Positions 6,536 through 12,921 of a stretch of DNA of 12,955 nt are shown here, one piece after another. The stretch is from assembly GCA_012961565.1 (NCBI GenBank), contig DTZC01000170.1, positions 1 to 12,955 on the forward strand, read 5' to 3'. The notes under the pieces were generated by a model, which saw only the letters and a program-made list of their open reading frames with translations, was not told where the DNA came from and searched no databases. Every line of letters starts with the position of its first letter. The first letter of the stretch is position 1. The position numbers and the translations under genes are program-made. This DNA is from Dehalococcoidia bacterium. Lineage in GTDB: Bacteria; Chloroflexota; Dehalococcoidia; GIF9; UBA5629.

Positions 6536-6562
6536 CTTGTGCACAAACTTTCCTTGCACAAG
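6536..6562. promoter_or_regulatory. Palindromic operator or 5'-UTR hairpin at the transcription start
   Basis: CTTGTGCA (6536-6543) and TGCACAAG (6555-6562) form an 8-bp perfect inverted repeat with an 11-base spacer. The left arm lies within a perfect 10-bp palindrome, TTGTGCACAA (6537-6546). The element begins at the expected transcription start of the Fe-S winged-helix gene, where repressors often bind. The half-site TTGTG recalls Rex, but the spacing is not that of a Rex site. Confidence 0.5.
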
Positions 6563-6566
6563 ATAT

Positions 6567-6595
6567 ATTATAGAGCAGAGTTGCGCACTTGTCAA
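6567..6595 (-). promoter_or_regulatory. Perfect-consensus housekeeping promoter
   Basis: On the minus strand TTGACA (6590-6595), a spacer of exactly 17 bp, and TATAAT (6567-6572). It drives the Fe-S winged-helix gene 6498-5449, with a predicted start near 6560. Confidence 0.8.
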
Positions 6596-6923
6596 AAATA
6601 GTAGTATGTTGAGCTTGTTTGCTAATAAGCTATAAGGCTTTAGTTGAGGCATTATTTTGCTTGATAGCACGAAAAAAGCCAACCTCCTGAAGTACAGTAG
6701 TCCTAGAGTTTTAACACGGGACATCCGACCCTAAAATCCAAATCCCACTGTAACGCCGAGGCTTCAGCCTCGGCTGCCCGACCTGAAGGGTCGGGACTAC
6801 GGGTAAAAGGTAACTCAAGGGTCGAGGCTATTGGTGAGTTGAGATGTATTAGCAATGGGCTGTTGCCGAACCGTCTCGTATGCTATGCAGAGGCTGGAAG
6901 AAGTTGGGGGTAAAAGAATGTGC
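6596..6923. other. Intergenic region with REP-like element, no gene seen
   Basis: This stretch lies between the promoter above and the stop of the acyl-CoA dehydrogenase. It holds the double hairpin listed at 6755-6795 and a 6-bp inverted repeat AACTCA/TGAGTT (6812-6817, 6835-6840). A clear rho-independent terminator for the seven-gene operon was not found. Open frames here are short and look like chance. Confidence 0.5.
6755..6795. repeat. REP-like double hairpin with complementary loops
   Basis: Hairpin 1: GCCGAGGC (6755-6762), loop TTCA, GCCTCGGC (6767-6774). Hairpin 2: CCCGACC (6777-6783), loop TGAAG, GGTCGGG (6789-6795). Both stems are perfect and separated by 2 bases. CTTCAG at 6762-6767 is the reverse complement of CTGAAG at 6783-6788, so the loops could pair. 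There is no T-run on either side. GC-rich paired hairpins like this are typical of dispersed intergenic repeats; possible roles are transcript-end stabilisation or transposase-linked REP activity. Confidence 0.65.
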
Positions 6924-8099
6924 CTATTTCTCTGCCTTGGGGATAAGTGTGCGGGCAATGACCTCTCTCTGGATTTCGTCTGTGCCGCCGCCGATTCGGG
7001 ACAGGCGGGTATCATGCCAGTATCGTTGCACCGGGTTGCTTGTTAACAGACCCTGCCCACCATGAATCTGCAGCGCCTCCTCGGCCACTTTGCAGGAGAC
7101 CTGTGATGCCATTAATTTAGCCATAGAGATTTCCTTAACCGGGTACTGACCGTTTTCGAATAGCCAGGCTACATAGTAGACGAACTGTCTGGTTACCTCG
7201 AGCTGAGTCGCCATATCGGCAAGCTTATGACGGATAGCCTGGAAATCAGCCAGCCTTTGACCAAATTGGACCCTTTCTTGGGCATATTTCAGGGCAGCCT
7301 CGAAAGCCATCTGCCCCCTACCGATTGCGTTTGCGGCTCCAGCTAGCCTCTCACCCTGCAGTTCCCACATGATATGATAAAACCCTTGTCCCTCGTCACC
7401 GAGGAGATTCTGGAATGGAATGCAGCAGTCGTCGAAGAAGAGCTGCGCAGTGTCAGAGCAGCGCATGGTTATCTTGTGCAGCTTGCGTCTGGTGAAGCCC
7501 GGGCTGTCTGTTTCCACGAGAAACAAGGACATACCCCTGTAACCTTTCTCCGGGCTGGTTCTGGCGAGAACCAGGACGAAATCAGCCCGGCAGCCGTTAG
7601 TGATGAATATCTTTTCTCCGTTGAGAATCCAGTGACCGTTCCCCTTCTTGGCCCGTGTCTGGATAGCGGCTACGTCGGAGCCAGCGTTAGGCTCGGTTAT
7701 ACCCAGAGCCCCGATTTTAAGACCGCGGTTCATGGGCACCAGAAAACGTTGCTTCTGCTCCTCACTGCCAAATCTGAAGATAGGGGGAGCTACCATCTCA
7801 TTCTCAACCGATACTGCCATGGTTATTCCCCCCATGGTCGAGTGAGCTAGCTGTTCTGAAAGAACAACCGAGTGGATGAGGTCTAGATTCTGCCCGGCGT
7901 ACTCCTTGGGAAAACGCAGTCCCAGGAAACCGAGCTCGGCAAAGCGGGAAAAAATGGAGGAGGGAAATTCTTCTTTTTCCTCCCATTCATCAGCGTGCGG
8001 TGCTAATTCCCTCTCGGCGAATTCACGCACTTTCCTGCCGAATTCGAGGTGCGTCTCTGTGATGATAGGGTGTGGCATTTTGGTGATGGCTTGTTCCAC
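6924..8099 (-). CDS. Acyl-CoA dehydrogenase
   Basis: This 391-residue FAD flavoprotein oxidises acyl-CoA to 2-enoyl-CoA and passes electrons to ETF. Landmarks: ALGITEPNAGSDVAAIQTRA (~131-150, the ITEP..GSD substrate/FAD loop), WILNGEKIFITNG (~157-169, FAD site), ALKYAQERVQFGQRLADFQAI (~269-289), ALQIHGGQGLL and RIGGGTDEIQREVIART at the end. Medium- and short-chain enzymes have a catalytic Glu in (Y)EGT; here that place is Gly371. E250 in LQGERLAGA matches the alternative base position of isovaleryl- and long-chain-type dehydrogenases, so branched or bulky substrates are likely (inference). The start is GTG 8099 with GGAG 7 nt upstream inside the previous gene; ATG at residue 8 is an alternative. 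It is the last gene of the seven-gene operon, one base after the CoA-transferase B stop. Confidence 0.93.
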   Translation of the reverse strand: MEQAITKMPHPIITETHLEFGRKVREFAERELAPHADEWEEKEEFPSSIFSRFAELGFLGLRFPKEYAGQNLDLIHSVVLSEQLAHSTMGGITMAVSVENEMVAPPIFRFGSEEQKQRFLVPMNRGLKIGALGITEPNAGSDVAAIQTRAKKGNGHWILNGEKIFITNGCRADFVLVLARTSPEKGYRGMSLFLVETDSPGFTRRKLHKITMRCSDTAQLFFDDCCIPFQNLLGDEGQGFYHIMWELQGERLAGAANAIGRGQMAFEAALKYAQERVQFGQRLADFQAIRHKLADMATQLEVTRQFVYYVAWLFENGQYPVKEISMAKLMASQVSCKVAEEALQIHGGQGLLTSNPVQRYWHDTRLSRIGGGTDEIQREVIARTLIPKAEK

Positions 8100-8100
8100 G

Positions 8101-8754
8101 CTAGAACTCCATCTCTTTGAGGTCCCGGGATAATATCACCTTCGGCTCGGTGAACCGCTGGATGTAGTCGATACTGATTCCGGGCGCAATCTCTATCAGC
8201 TCCAGCCCGGCGCTGGTGACCTCTATGAGACACAGGTTGGTGATGATTGTGTTTACCACACCTTTTGCTGTTAAAGGAAGGGTGCATTGCTTTACAATGC
8301 GTGGCTTTCCATCCCGGTCAGTGTGCTCACAGATGACAATGATGCGTTTGGCTCCGTAAGCCAGGTCCATGGAACCACCTATGGCTCCCAGAGCTTCTCT
8401 CTCGGTGCGCCAATTGGCGAGGTCACCGGTGGCGGATACCTGATATGCACCCAAAATGGCTACATCCAGATGTCGACCGCGCATCATAACGAATGCATCT
8501 GCGGAATGAAAGAAGGAAATACCGGGCTGCAAGGTTATCGGCTGTGCCCCGGCATTTACCAGTTCCCAGTCCATTTCATCCTCGCTGGCAATGGGTCCAA
8601 AGCCGAGCACGCCATTTTGGGAATGAAGAATGACTCCCTCGGGAGTGAAGTTCGCTACCTGGGTGGGCAGACCAATGCCCAGATTAACATACATTCCGGG
8701 CTTTAGTTCTTTACTAGCCCTTAAACAAATCAGGTCTCTGCTCAGTCCTGTCAT
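8101..8754 (-). CDS. Class I CoA-transferase subunit B with Gln at the catalytic Glu position
   Basis: This 217-residue protein matches the B subunit of 3-oxoacid (SCOT/AtoA-type) CoA-transferases. It has YVNLGIGLPTQVANF (~22-36), HSQNGVLGFGP (~44-54), NAGAQPITLQPG, then FFHSADAFVMMRGRHLDVAILGAYQV and GGSMDLAYGAKRIIV. Family enzymes have SENG here, with the Glu forming the covalent thioester intermediate. This protein has Q46, codon CAA on the minus strand at 8617-8619, which I checked in the bases. Classical ping-pong CoA transfer is therefore doubtful; hydrolase-like or retuned chemistry, or an inactive partner, are options. Start ATG 8754 has only a weak Shine-Dalgarno. It lies 28 bp after subunit A, and the linker holds TGAGCGA twice. 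Confidence 0.9.
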   Translation of the reverse strand: MTGLSRDLICLRASKELKPGMYVNLGIGLPTQVANFTPEGVILHSQNGVLGFGPIASEDEMDWELVNAGAQPITLQPGISFFHSADAFVMMRGRHLDVAILGAYQVSATGDLANWRTEREALGAIGGSMDLAYGAKRIIVICEHTDRDGKPRIVKQCTLPLTAKGVVNTIITNLCLIEVTSAGLELIEIAPGISIDYIQRFTEPKVILSRDLKEMEF

Positions 8755-8782
8755 AGCTAATCGCTCATAACTTCGCTCAGAG

Positions 8783-9514
8783 CTAGGTCTTGCGCGCTAC
8801 TTTAATTCCCCTATATACCCAGTCCAGCGGAGGTCTCTCAGCCTTGACCACACGGTGCACAAAGATCCCTGGGGTAACCACTGCTTCTGGGTCAAGCTCG
8901 CCCACCTCCACTACCTCATCCACTTCGGCAATCGTGGTTTTAGCTGCCACCGCCATGACTGGGTTGTGACACCTAGCTGTCATTCGGTAGACCAAATTCC
9001 CCAGCCTGTCACCCTTGTGCGCTTTGATAAGGGCAAAATCCAGAGGGAGGGCATACTCAAGAATGCACTCCTGCTGTCCGAAGGTCTTTTTCTCCTTGCC
9101 TTCCTCCACTATTGTGCCGATGCCGACAGGACAGTAGAAGGCAGGAATGCCAGCACCGGCAGCACGCAGTCTCTCGACTAGATTTCCCAGGGGCAATATT
9201 TCAACCTCCAGTTCGCCCTTGAGATAAGGCTCGAGGAGAGGGTTAGGTGCGGCTGGGTCGGCATACCTGGCAAAGGGGGTAATGGCTTTTTTGACACAGC
9301 CTGACTGAATCAAAAATTCGAACTGTCTCGGGCTGGTACCCACTACAGTGAGACCTTTAGGCTTTTGCTCAGCCAGTGCTAGGAGAAGCCTGTAAGGAGT
9401 ACCGGCAGCACCGAAACCCCCGATGCCCACCACAGCACCGTCAAATATGCCCGCCACTGCTTGGGATGGAGTGGCTACGACCTTGTTGACCTCTGACAAC
9501 TCACCCGCACTCAA
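8783..9514 (-). CDS. Class I CoA-transferase subunit A (SCOT/AtoD-like)
   Basis: This 243-residue alpha subunit has the family start NKVVATPSQAVAGIFDGA and the CoA-binding VVGIGGFGAAGTP (~28-40). They are followed by LTVVGTSPRQFEFLIQSG, YLKGELEVEILPLGNLVERLRAAGAGIPAFYCPVG and DFALIKAHKGDRLGNLVYR. It should form an A2B2 or similar complex with the next gene product and move CoA between a 3-oxoacid or related carboxylate and an acyl-CoA, unless the Gln in subunit B changes the reaction. The only start that keeps the N-terminus is TTG at 9514, with a weak purine-rich site before it. It begins 6 bp after the stop of the DUF35 gene, so it is clearly in the same operon. Confidence 0.92.
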   Translation of the reverse strand: MSAGELSEVNKVVATPSQAVAGIFDGAVVGIGGFGAAGTPYRLLLALAEQKPKGLTVVGTSPRQFEFLIQSGCVKKAITPFARYADPAAPNPLLEPYLKGELEVEILPLGNLVERLRAAGAGIPAFYCPVGIGTIVEEGKEKKTFGQQECILEYALPLDFALIKAHKGDRLGNLVYRMTARCHNPVMAVAAKTTIAEVDEVVEVGELDPEAVVTPGIFVHRVVKAERPPLDWVYRGIKVARKT

Positions 9515-9520
9515 CTGCTC

Positions 9521-9988
9521 TTACTTCTGAACTGGTCTGAAGTACTTGATATCAAGGATATTACCTTCCCGCTGGTCCTTAAATACAGCTTCAACACGCA
9601 TACCTATAGAGAGCCTGTCCAGGTCTACCTCTCCCAAAAGATGACAGAACCCGGTATCGGCACCGTCCAGTTGAATTATGCCGTAGGCATAGGGGATAGT
9701 GGCTGGCTGGTAGCTCGGTGAGTAGGTGTAGTGGATAACGGTGTAGGTTAAGACCGCGCCTTGAGTGGAGACCTCAACTAGCTGGTTCAGGTTGCCAAAA
9801 CACACCGCACAAACGGAACGAGGCGGCATGTACACTTTATCACAGCTTGGGCATTTCACTCCCATTATCTTCTTACTATCCCTGAGCTGCCGATAGAACT
9901 CGCTGGCAAGTGCCCCATAGTAATTAAAATAAGGGACATAAAGTCTCCCCTGAACTATGTATGGCGCAGTTGCTTCTTTTCCGCTCAT
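9521..9988 (-). CDS. DUF35 zinc-ribbon/OB-fold protein, thiolase partner (1)
   Basis: This 155-residue protein has an N-terminal helix segment (YYGALASEFYRQLRDSKKIMG), a rubredoxin-like zinc ribbon with Cys pairs CPSC and CAVC (C46, C49, C60, C63), and a C-terminal OB fold (LTYTVIHYTYSPSYQPATIP, GIIQLDGADTGFCHLLGEVD, MRVEAVF). DUF35 proteins bind thiolase-fold enzymes and help bind acyl-CoA, as in archaeal thiolase/HMG-CoA synthase complexes, the steroid retro-aldolase Ltp2-ChsH2 and benzoylsuccinyl-CoA thiolase BbsAB. Start ATG 9988 has AAGGGG 9 nt upstream. It is one of two DUF35 genes in a row, directly downstream of two thiolase-fold genes, which suggests dedicated pairs or one mixed complex. 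Confidence 0.92.
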   Translation of the reverse strand: MSGKEATAPYIVQGRLYVPYFNYYGALASEFYRQLRDSKKIMGVKCPSCDKVYMPPRSVCAVCFGNLNQLVEVSTQGAVLTYTVIHYTYSPSYQPATIPYAYGIIQLDGADTGFCHLLGEVDLDRLSIGMRVEAVFKDQREGNILDIKYFRPVQK

Positions 9989-10004
9989 TGGATGCAGCCC
10001 CTTT

Positions 10005-10490
10005 TTACTCCTGGACTAATCTGAAATAGAGAATATCTGTAACCAGTCCCTCACGTTGGTGTCTTGGCTTCAAGACCATCTTGACCCTGGCCCCTTTCTT
10101 AAGTTTTGTCTCGTCCTGCTCTTCAAGATAGTGCTGGAAGGTCACGCCTTCATCGAGCAGGATGTTCCCGTGAATGTAAGGCTCGGGTTCTATTTTCCCG
10201 GTACTCGGGTTCATCTGGGGTGCTACTACCTTTTCCCATTCTATCAGTTTTCCCTTGCCTGAAAGCTGTACCCAGTCAGGCCATTCTGGTGCTCTAACTT
10301 GGCATATCCCACAGATAATTCTAGGTGGTAACAGGAGACGCTGGCATTTGGGACAGCGGCTAGCCCAGAGCTTACCATTGTCTCTGAGTTCAGTCAGCCA
10401 TTTGCCAAGATAAGGTCCCGCGCTCCAGTTAAATGGCAGATTCAACAGGTTTGGAGTACCAAGGTACTCGGGTGATGCCTTCTTATCCAA
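10005..10490 (-). CDS. DUF35 zinc-ribbon/OB-fold protein, thiolase partner (2)
   Basis: This 161-residue protein is a paralogue of the following gene, with the same Cys positions (C46, C49 in CPKC; C60, C63 in CGIC). It has an N-terminal helix YLGKWLTELRDNGKLWAS, a linker through PEWPDWVQLSGKGKLIEWEKV and an OB-fold end (GNILLDEGVTFQHYLEEQDE, ARVKMVLKPRHQREGLVTDI). The two paralogues differ widely outside the ribbon, so they probably bind different partners or sites. The start is TTG 10490 with AAAGGA 6 nt upstream. It lies 10 bp after the stop of the thiolase-fold gene 10501-11661. Confidence 0.9.
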   Translation of the reverse strand: MDKKASPEYLGTPNLLNLPFNWSAGPYLGKWLTELRDNGKLWASRCPKCQRLLLPPRIICGICQVRAPEWPDWVQLSGKGKLIEWEKVVAPQMNPSTGKIEPEPYIHGNILLDEGVTFQHYLEEQDETKLKKGARVKMVLKPRHQREGLVTDILYFRLVQE

Positions 10491-10500
10491 ATTAGTTCCT

Positions 10501-11661
10501 TTAGTCCACAGATTTGCTTAGCAGATGTGCCACAGTCCAGCTGCTGCCGCCCCAGGCTGTGGTGAATGTTCGCTTGACTTCGCGGCTCACCTGGTGTGCC
10601 CCAGCATCACCTCGAATTTGCAAAGCAGCTTCAGCCACCCTTATCATTCCGGTAGCTCCGATGGGATTGGTGGCAATTACTCCCCCTGACGGATTGACCG
10701 GAAATTCACCTTCACGTTCAGTGATGCCCTTTTCGACAAGCCGGAAGGCCTCTCCTTTCTCACAGAAATGGTAAGCCTCGTACCATACTAGTTCTGCCCA
10801 GGTAGCTGGCTCATAGATCTCTGCCACAGAGATATCACGTCTCGGATTAGTAATGCCATTCCTTCTGTATATTGTCAGCGCTGCCTTTTCTAAGTTCTCT
10901 AAGGATACAGGGTCGCCCCGATTGTAGCGAGCCTCATTATGAACCTCCACCCAATCCTTGACCCAAACCGGCTTCTTGCTTAACTTTTTCGCCTTTTGCT
11001 CGGACGCTACTATTATGGCACAGGCACCTTCAGAAGTGGGGCACATATCAAGTTTCCTCAACGGTGGCACCAGCATCTCGGACCTGAGCACATCTTCGAC
11101 TGTTTTCAAGTTCAGTTTCAGATGGGCATAAGGATTGAGACAGGCGTTTTTGTCTGCTTTGAGACGTACTAAAGCTGCATGCTCCTCAGTAGCTCCAGAC
11201 TCTTTCATATACCAGCTACCCAGGCGAGCAAAGGTGCCAATGGCTCCTGTAGATATCCAGCGGTCCCATATTGGGTCGGCAACTGTCTTGAGGGCAGCTC
11301 GGCTGTCTCCTTCACCCTGCTTCTCGAAGGTTACTGCCATGACGACATCAAAGACTCCAGAGGCGGCGCAGAAGAAGGCAGTGCAAGGTAAAGTTCCCCC
11401 AGTAGTGCCGCCTGTGGTCACCCTGAACCCAGGCTTATGATAGGAACCCACGTAGTCCACCTGCCACAGGTCCTGGTGATATCTGCCCTCGAAAAGTTCC
11501 ATATTGCCCACAACTATGGCATCGATGTCTTTTATGGTCAATTCAGCGTCCTCTAAGGCAGCTCTTACTGCCTCATTGCACAGCTCGGGGATACATACAT
11601 CAGGCCTTTTGCTCGTGTGGAATGTCTGTCCCACGCCTATAATAGCAACTCTATTAGCCAT
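10501..11661 (-). CDS. Thiolase-fold protein lacking canonical catalytic residues (possible aldolase) (1)
   Basis: This 386-residue member of the SCP-x/lipid-transfer-protein thiolase branch is recognised by VAIIGVGQTFH at the start, SGVFDVVMAVTFEKQG (~101-116), LDMCPTSEGACAIIVAS, PVNPSGGVIATNPIGATG and TAWGGSSWTVA at the end. Counting back from the SG-x-x-D motif, the nucleophile Cys position is Gly85 in VTTGGTTGG. The HDCF-type motif reads YEPA (283-286), the GHP His reads Asn332 (TNP), and the last Cys motif reads AWGG. It thus cannot act as a normal Claisen thiolase. Tyr283 falls where, by my memory of the sequence, the steroid retro-aldolase Ltp2 has a catalytic Tyr. An aldolase or retro-aldolase acting with a DUF35 partner is the best guess. 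It begins 16 bp after the other thiolase-fold gene. Confidence 0.88.
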   Translation of the reverse strand: MANRVAIIGVGQTFHTSKRPDVCIPELCNEAVRAALEDAELTIKDIDAIVVGNMELFEGRYHQDLWQVDYVGSYHKPGFRVTTGGTTGGTLPCTAFFCAASGVFDVVMAVTFEKQGEGDSRAALKTVADPIWDRWISTGAIGTFARLGSWYMKESGATEEHAALVRLKADKNACLNPYAHLKLNLKTVEDVLRSEMLVPPLRKLDMCPTSEGACAIIVASEQKAKKLSKKPVWVKDWVEVHNEARYNRGDPVSLENLEKAALTIYRRNGITNPRRDISVAEIYEPATWAELVWYEAYHFCEKGEAFRLVEKGITEREGEFPVNPSGGVIATNPIGATGMIRVAEAALQIRGDAGAHQVSREVKRTFTTAWGGSSWTVAHLLSKSVD

Positions 11662-11677
11662 GTGTTTCTTCCCGATA

Positions 11678-12832
11678 TCAGACTTGCAAGACTAACACAG
11701 CATGATGCTGTCCGCACGGTCCGTAGGTGCCATGGGCAAGACCCGTCTTGGCTTTGGGCACCTGTCGGGCGCCAGCTCTGCCCACAAGCTGCAGCGTTAT
11801 CTCAGCCACCCGCGCCATGCCAGCCACCAGTGTGGGATTCCCCGACAGTACTCCACCGGATGGGTTTACCGGCAGCTCACCACCTAACTCGGTGATGCCT
11901 TTTTCAATCAACTTCCCACCTTCACCTTTTTGACACAGTCCCAGGCCTTCACACCAGAGCAGTTCCTGATAGGAGCAGTATTCCGATATCTCAGCTACAT
12001 CGATTTCCTTGAGAGGGTCAGTTATTCGTGCCTGGCGGTAGGCATCTTTTGCTGCCAGAGATAGAGCCTGGGATTCAGCCAGGTCTCTATCTCCGATGTA
12101 ATGGCTCTCGTAACATTGTCCCATGCCAGCTATCCAGACTGGTGTGCTGGTGAGCCTCTTCGCCTTTTCTTCGGTTGCCAGAATCAAGCCACAAGCCCCG
12201 TCTGAAACCGGCTTGGCTTCTAATGACCTTATAGGATGGGCTATTATAGGAGAGTTGAGAACCTCCTCAATTGAGACAGGTGTTCTTATCTGAGCCAGAG
12301 GATTGTTTTGAGCATTACCTCGGTTCTTGACTACCACACGAGCGCGTTGTTCCGGGGTGATGCCGTATTTGTGGATATAACGGTTTGCCTGAAGAGCGGC
12401 AGCGGCGAGGAAATCAAGCCCGAGCTTCTGTTGGAAAACGGGGTCAAAGGCGAAATTCTCTATAATGTAACCCACAGTCTGTGACTCTTTGCAGGTGCCT
12501 ACTACCAGCACAGTATCGTAATGACCGGACAGGATTTGCAGGTAAGCATAGATAACTGCATTGATGCCGTCTGAAGTGACTTTTTCCTCGGGACGCAGGT
12601 GGGCTCCAGCCACCTCGCCATGTGGAATGTCTGAGAGTGTCCTGCCGTCCCAGTGGTCGGAGCTGCAAGTAACTGCAGCATCTATGCCACTACCGTCTTC
12701 GGCAAAGCTCAGTCCCGTTTCTTCTAAAAGTTGTTCCACTACCTGATAGGTAATTTCGAGTTCGCGCCATGCCGGCTTTGCCTCTTCATATTTAGTTTGG
12801 GTGACGGCTACAATGCCGACTTTCTGGCTCAC
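11678..12832 (-). CDS. Thiolase-fold protein lacking canonical catalytic residues (2)
   Basis: This 384-residue protein is homologous to the next gene along its full length. It has KVGIVAVTQTKYEE, then VTSDGINAVIYAYLQILSGHYDTVLVVG (~85-112), SDGACGLILATEEKAKRL, ISEYCSYQELLWCEGLGLCQKGEG, PVNPSGGVLSGNPTLVAGMARVAE and GPCGQHHAVLVL. The nucleophile position is Thr86, the HDCF place reads SEYC (283-286), and the GHP His is Asn332, although a Cys (C373) survives in the final CGQ. It may be the non-catalytic or substrate-binding half of a heteromer with the next protein (inference). The frame is open further to 12943, but that stretch covers the promoter and the 24-bp repeat. GTG 12832, preceded by a run of six G, gives the family N-terminus SQKVGIVAV and is preferred. 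It is the first gene of the operon. Confidence 0.87.
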   Translation of the reverse strand: MSQKVGIVAVTQTKYEEAKPAWRELEITYQVVEQLLEETGLSFAEDGSGIDAAVTCSSDHWDGRTLSDIPHGEVAGAHLRPEEKVTSDGINAVIYAYLQILSGHYDTVLVVGTCKESQTVGYIIENFAFDPVFQQKLGLDFLAAAALQANRYIHKYGITPEQRARVVVKNRGNAQNNPLAQIRTPVSIEEVLNSPIIAHPIRSLEAKPVSDGACGLILATEEKAKRLTSTPVWIAGMGQCYESHYIGDRDLAESQALSLAAKDAYRQARITDPLKEIDVAEISEYCSYQELLWCEGLGLCQKGEGGKLIEKGITELGGELPVNPSGGVLSGNPTLVAGMARVAEITLQLVGRAGARQVPKAKTGLAHGTYGPCGQHHAVLVLQV

Positions 12833-12852
12833 TTCCCCCCCAAATGTAAAGA

Positions 12853-12882
12853 ATTGTAATCTAGAAGCTTTCCAGTTGTCAA
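12853..12882 (-). promoter_or_regulatory. Promoter of the seven-gene acyl-CoA operon
   Basis: On the minus strand TTGACA (12877-12882, exact -35) and TACAAT (12853-12858, 5/6 -10) are 18 bp apart. Predicted start is near 12846, leaving only about 14 nt before GTG 12832. Confidence 0.65.
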
Positions 12883-12897
12883 TGAGCAGGCGGCTCG

Positions 12898-12921
12898 GGT
12901 AACTGTCAACTGTTGGTCGGT
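12898..12921. repeat. 24-bp dispersed direct repeat, copy 2
   Basis: Identical over 24 bases and in the same orientation as 1741-1764. It ends 15 bp upstream of the -35 box of the operon promoter, where an activator would bind. The tandem AACTGT hexamers are at 12901-12906 and 12908-12913. The remaining bases to 12955 show nothing I can name. Confidence 0.8.

Noticed and set aside
6536..6562. Rex-type operator (TTGTG...CACAA)
   Set aside because: Rex sites are about 18 bp with fixed spacing; here the outer half-sites are farther apart and the inner palindrome too short.
6467..6724. 85-codon minus-strand frame upstream of the Fe-S winged-helix gene
   Set aside because: It runs across the consensus promoter and operator and overlaps the true start of the gene in another frame.
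7374..7850. 158-codon open frame on the plus strand inside the acyl-CoA dehydrogenase gene
   Set aside because: Antisense shadow of conserved FAD and substrate motifs; no start signal.
8287..8706. 139-codon plus-strand open frame inside CoA-transferase B
   Set aside because: Antisense to a well-conserved subunit; composition follows the sense gene.
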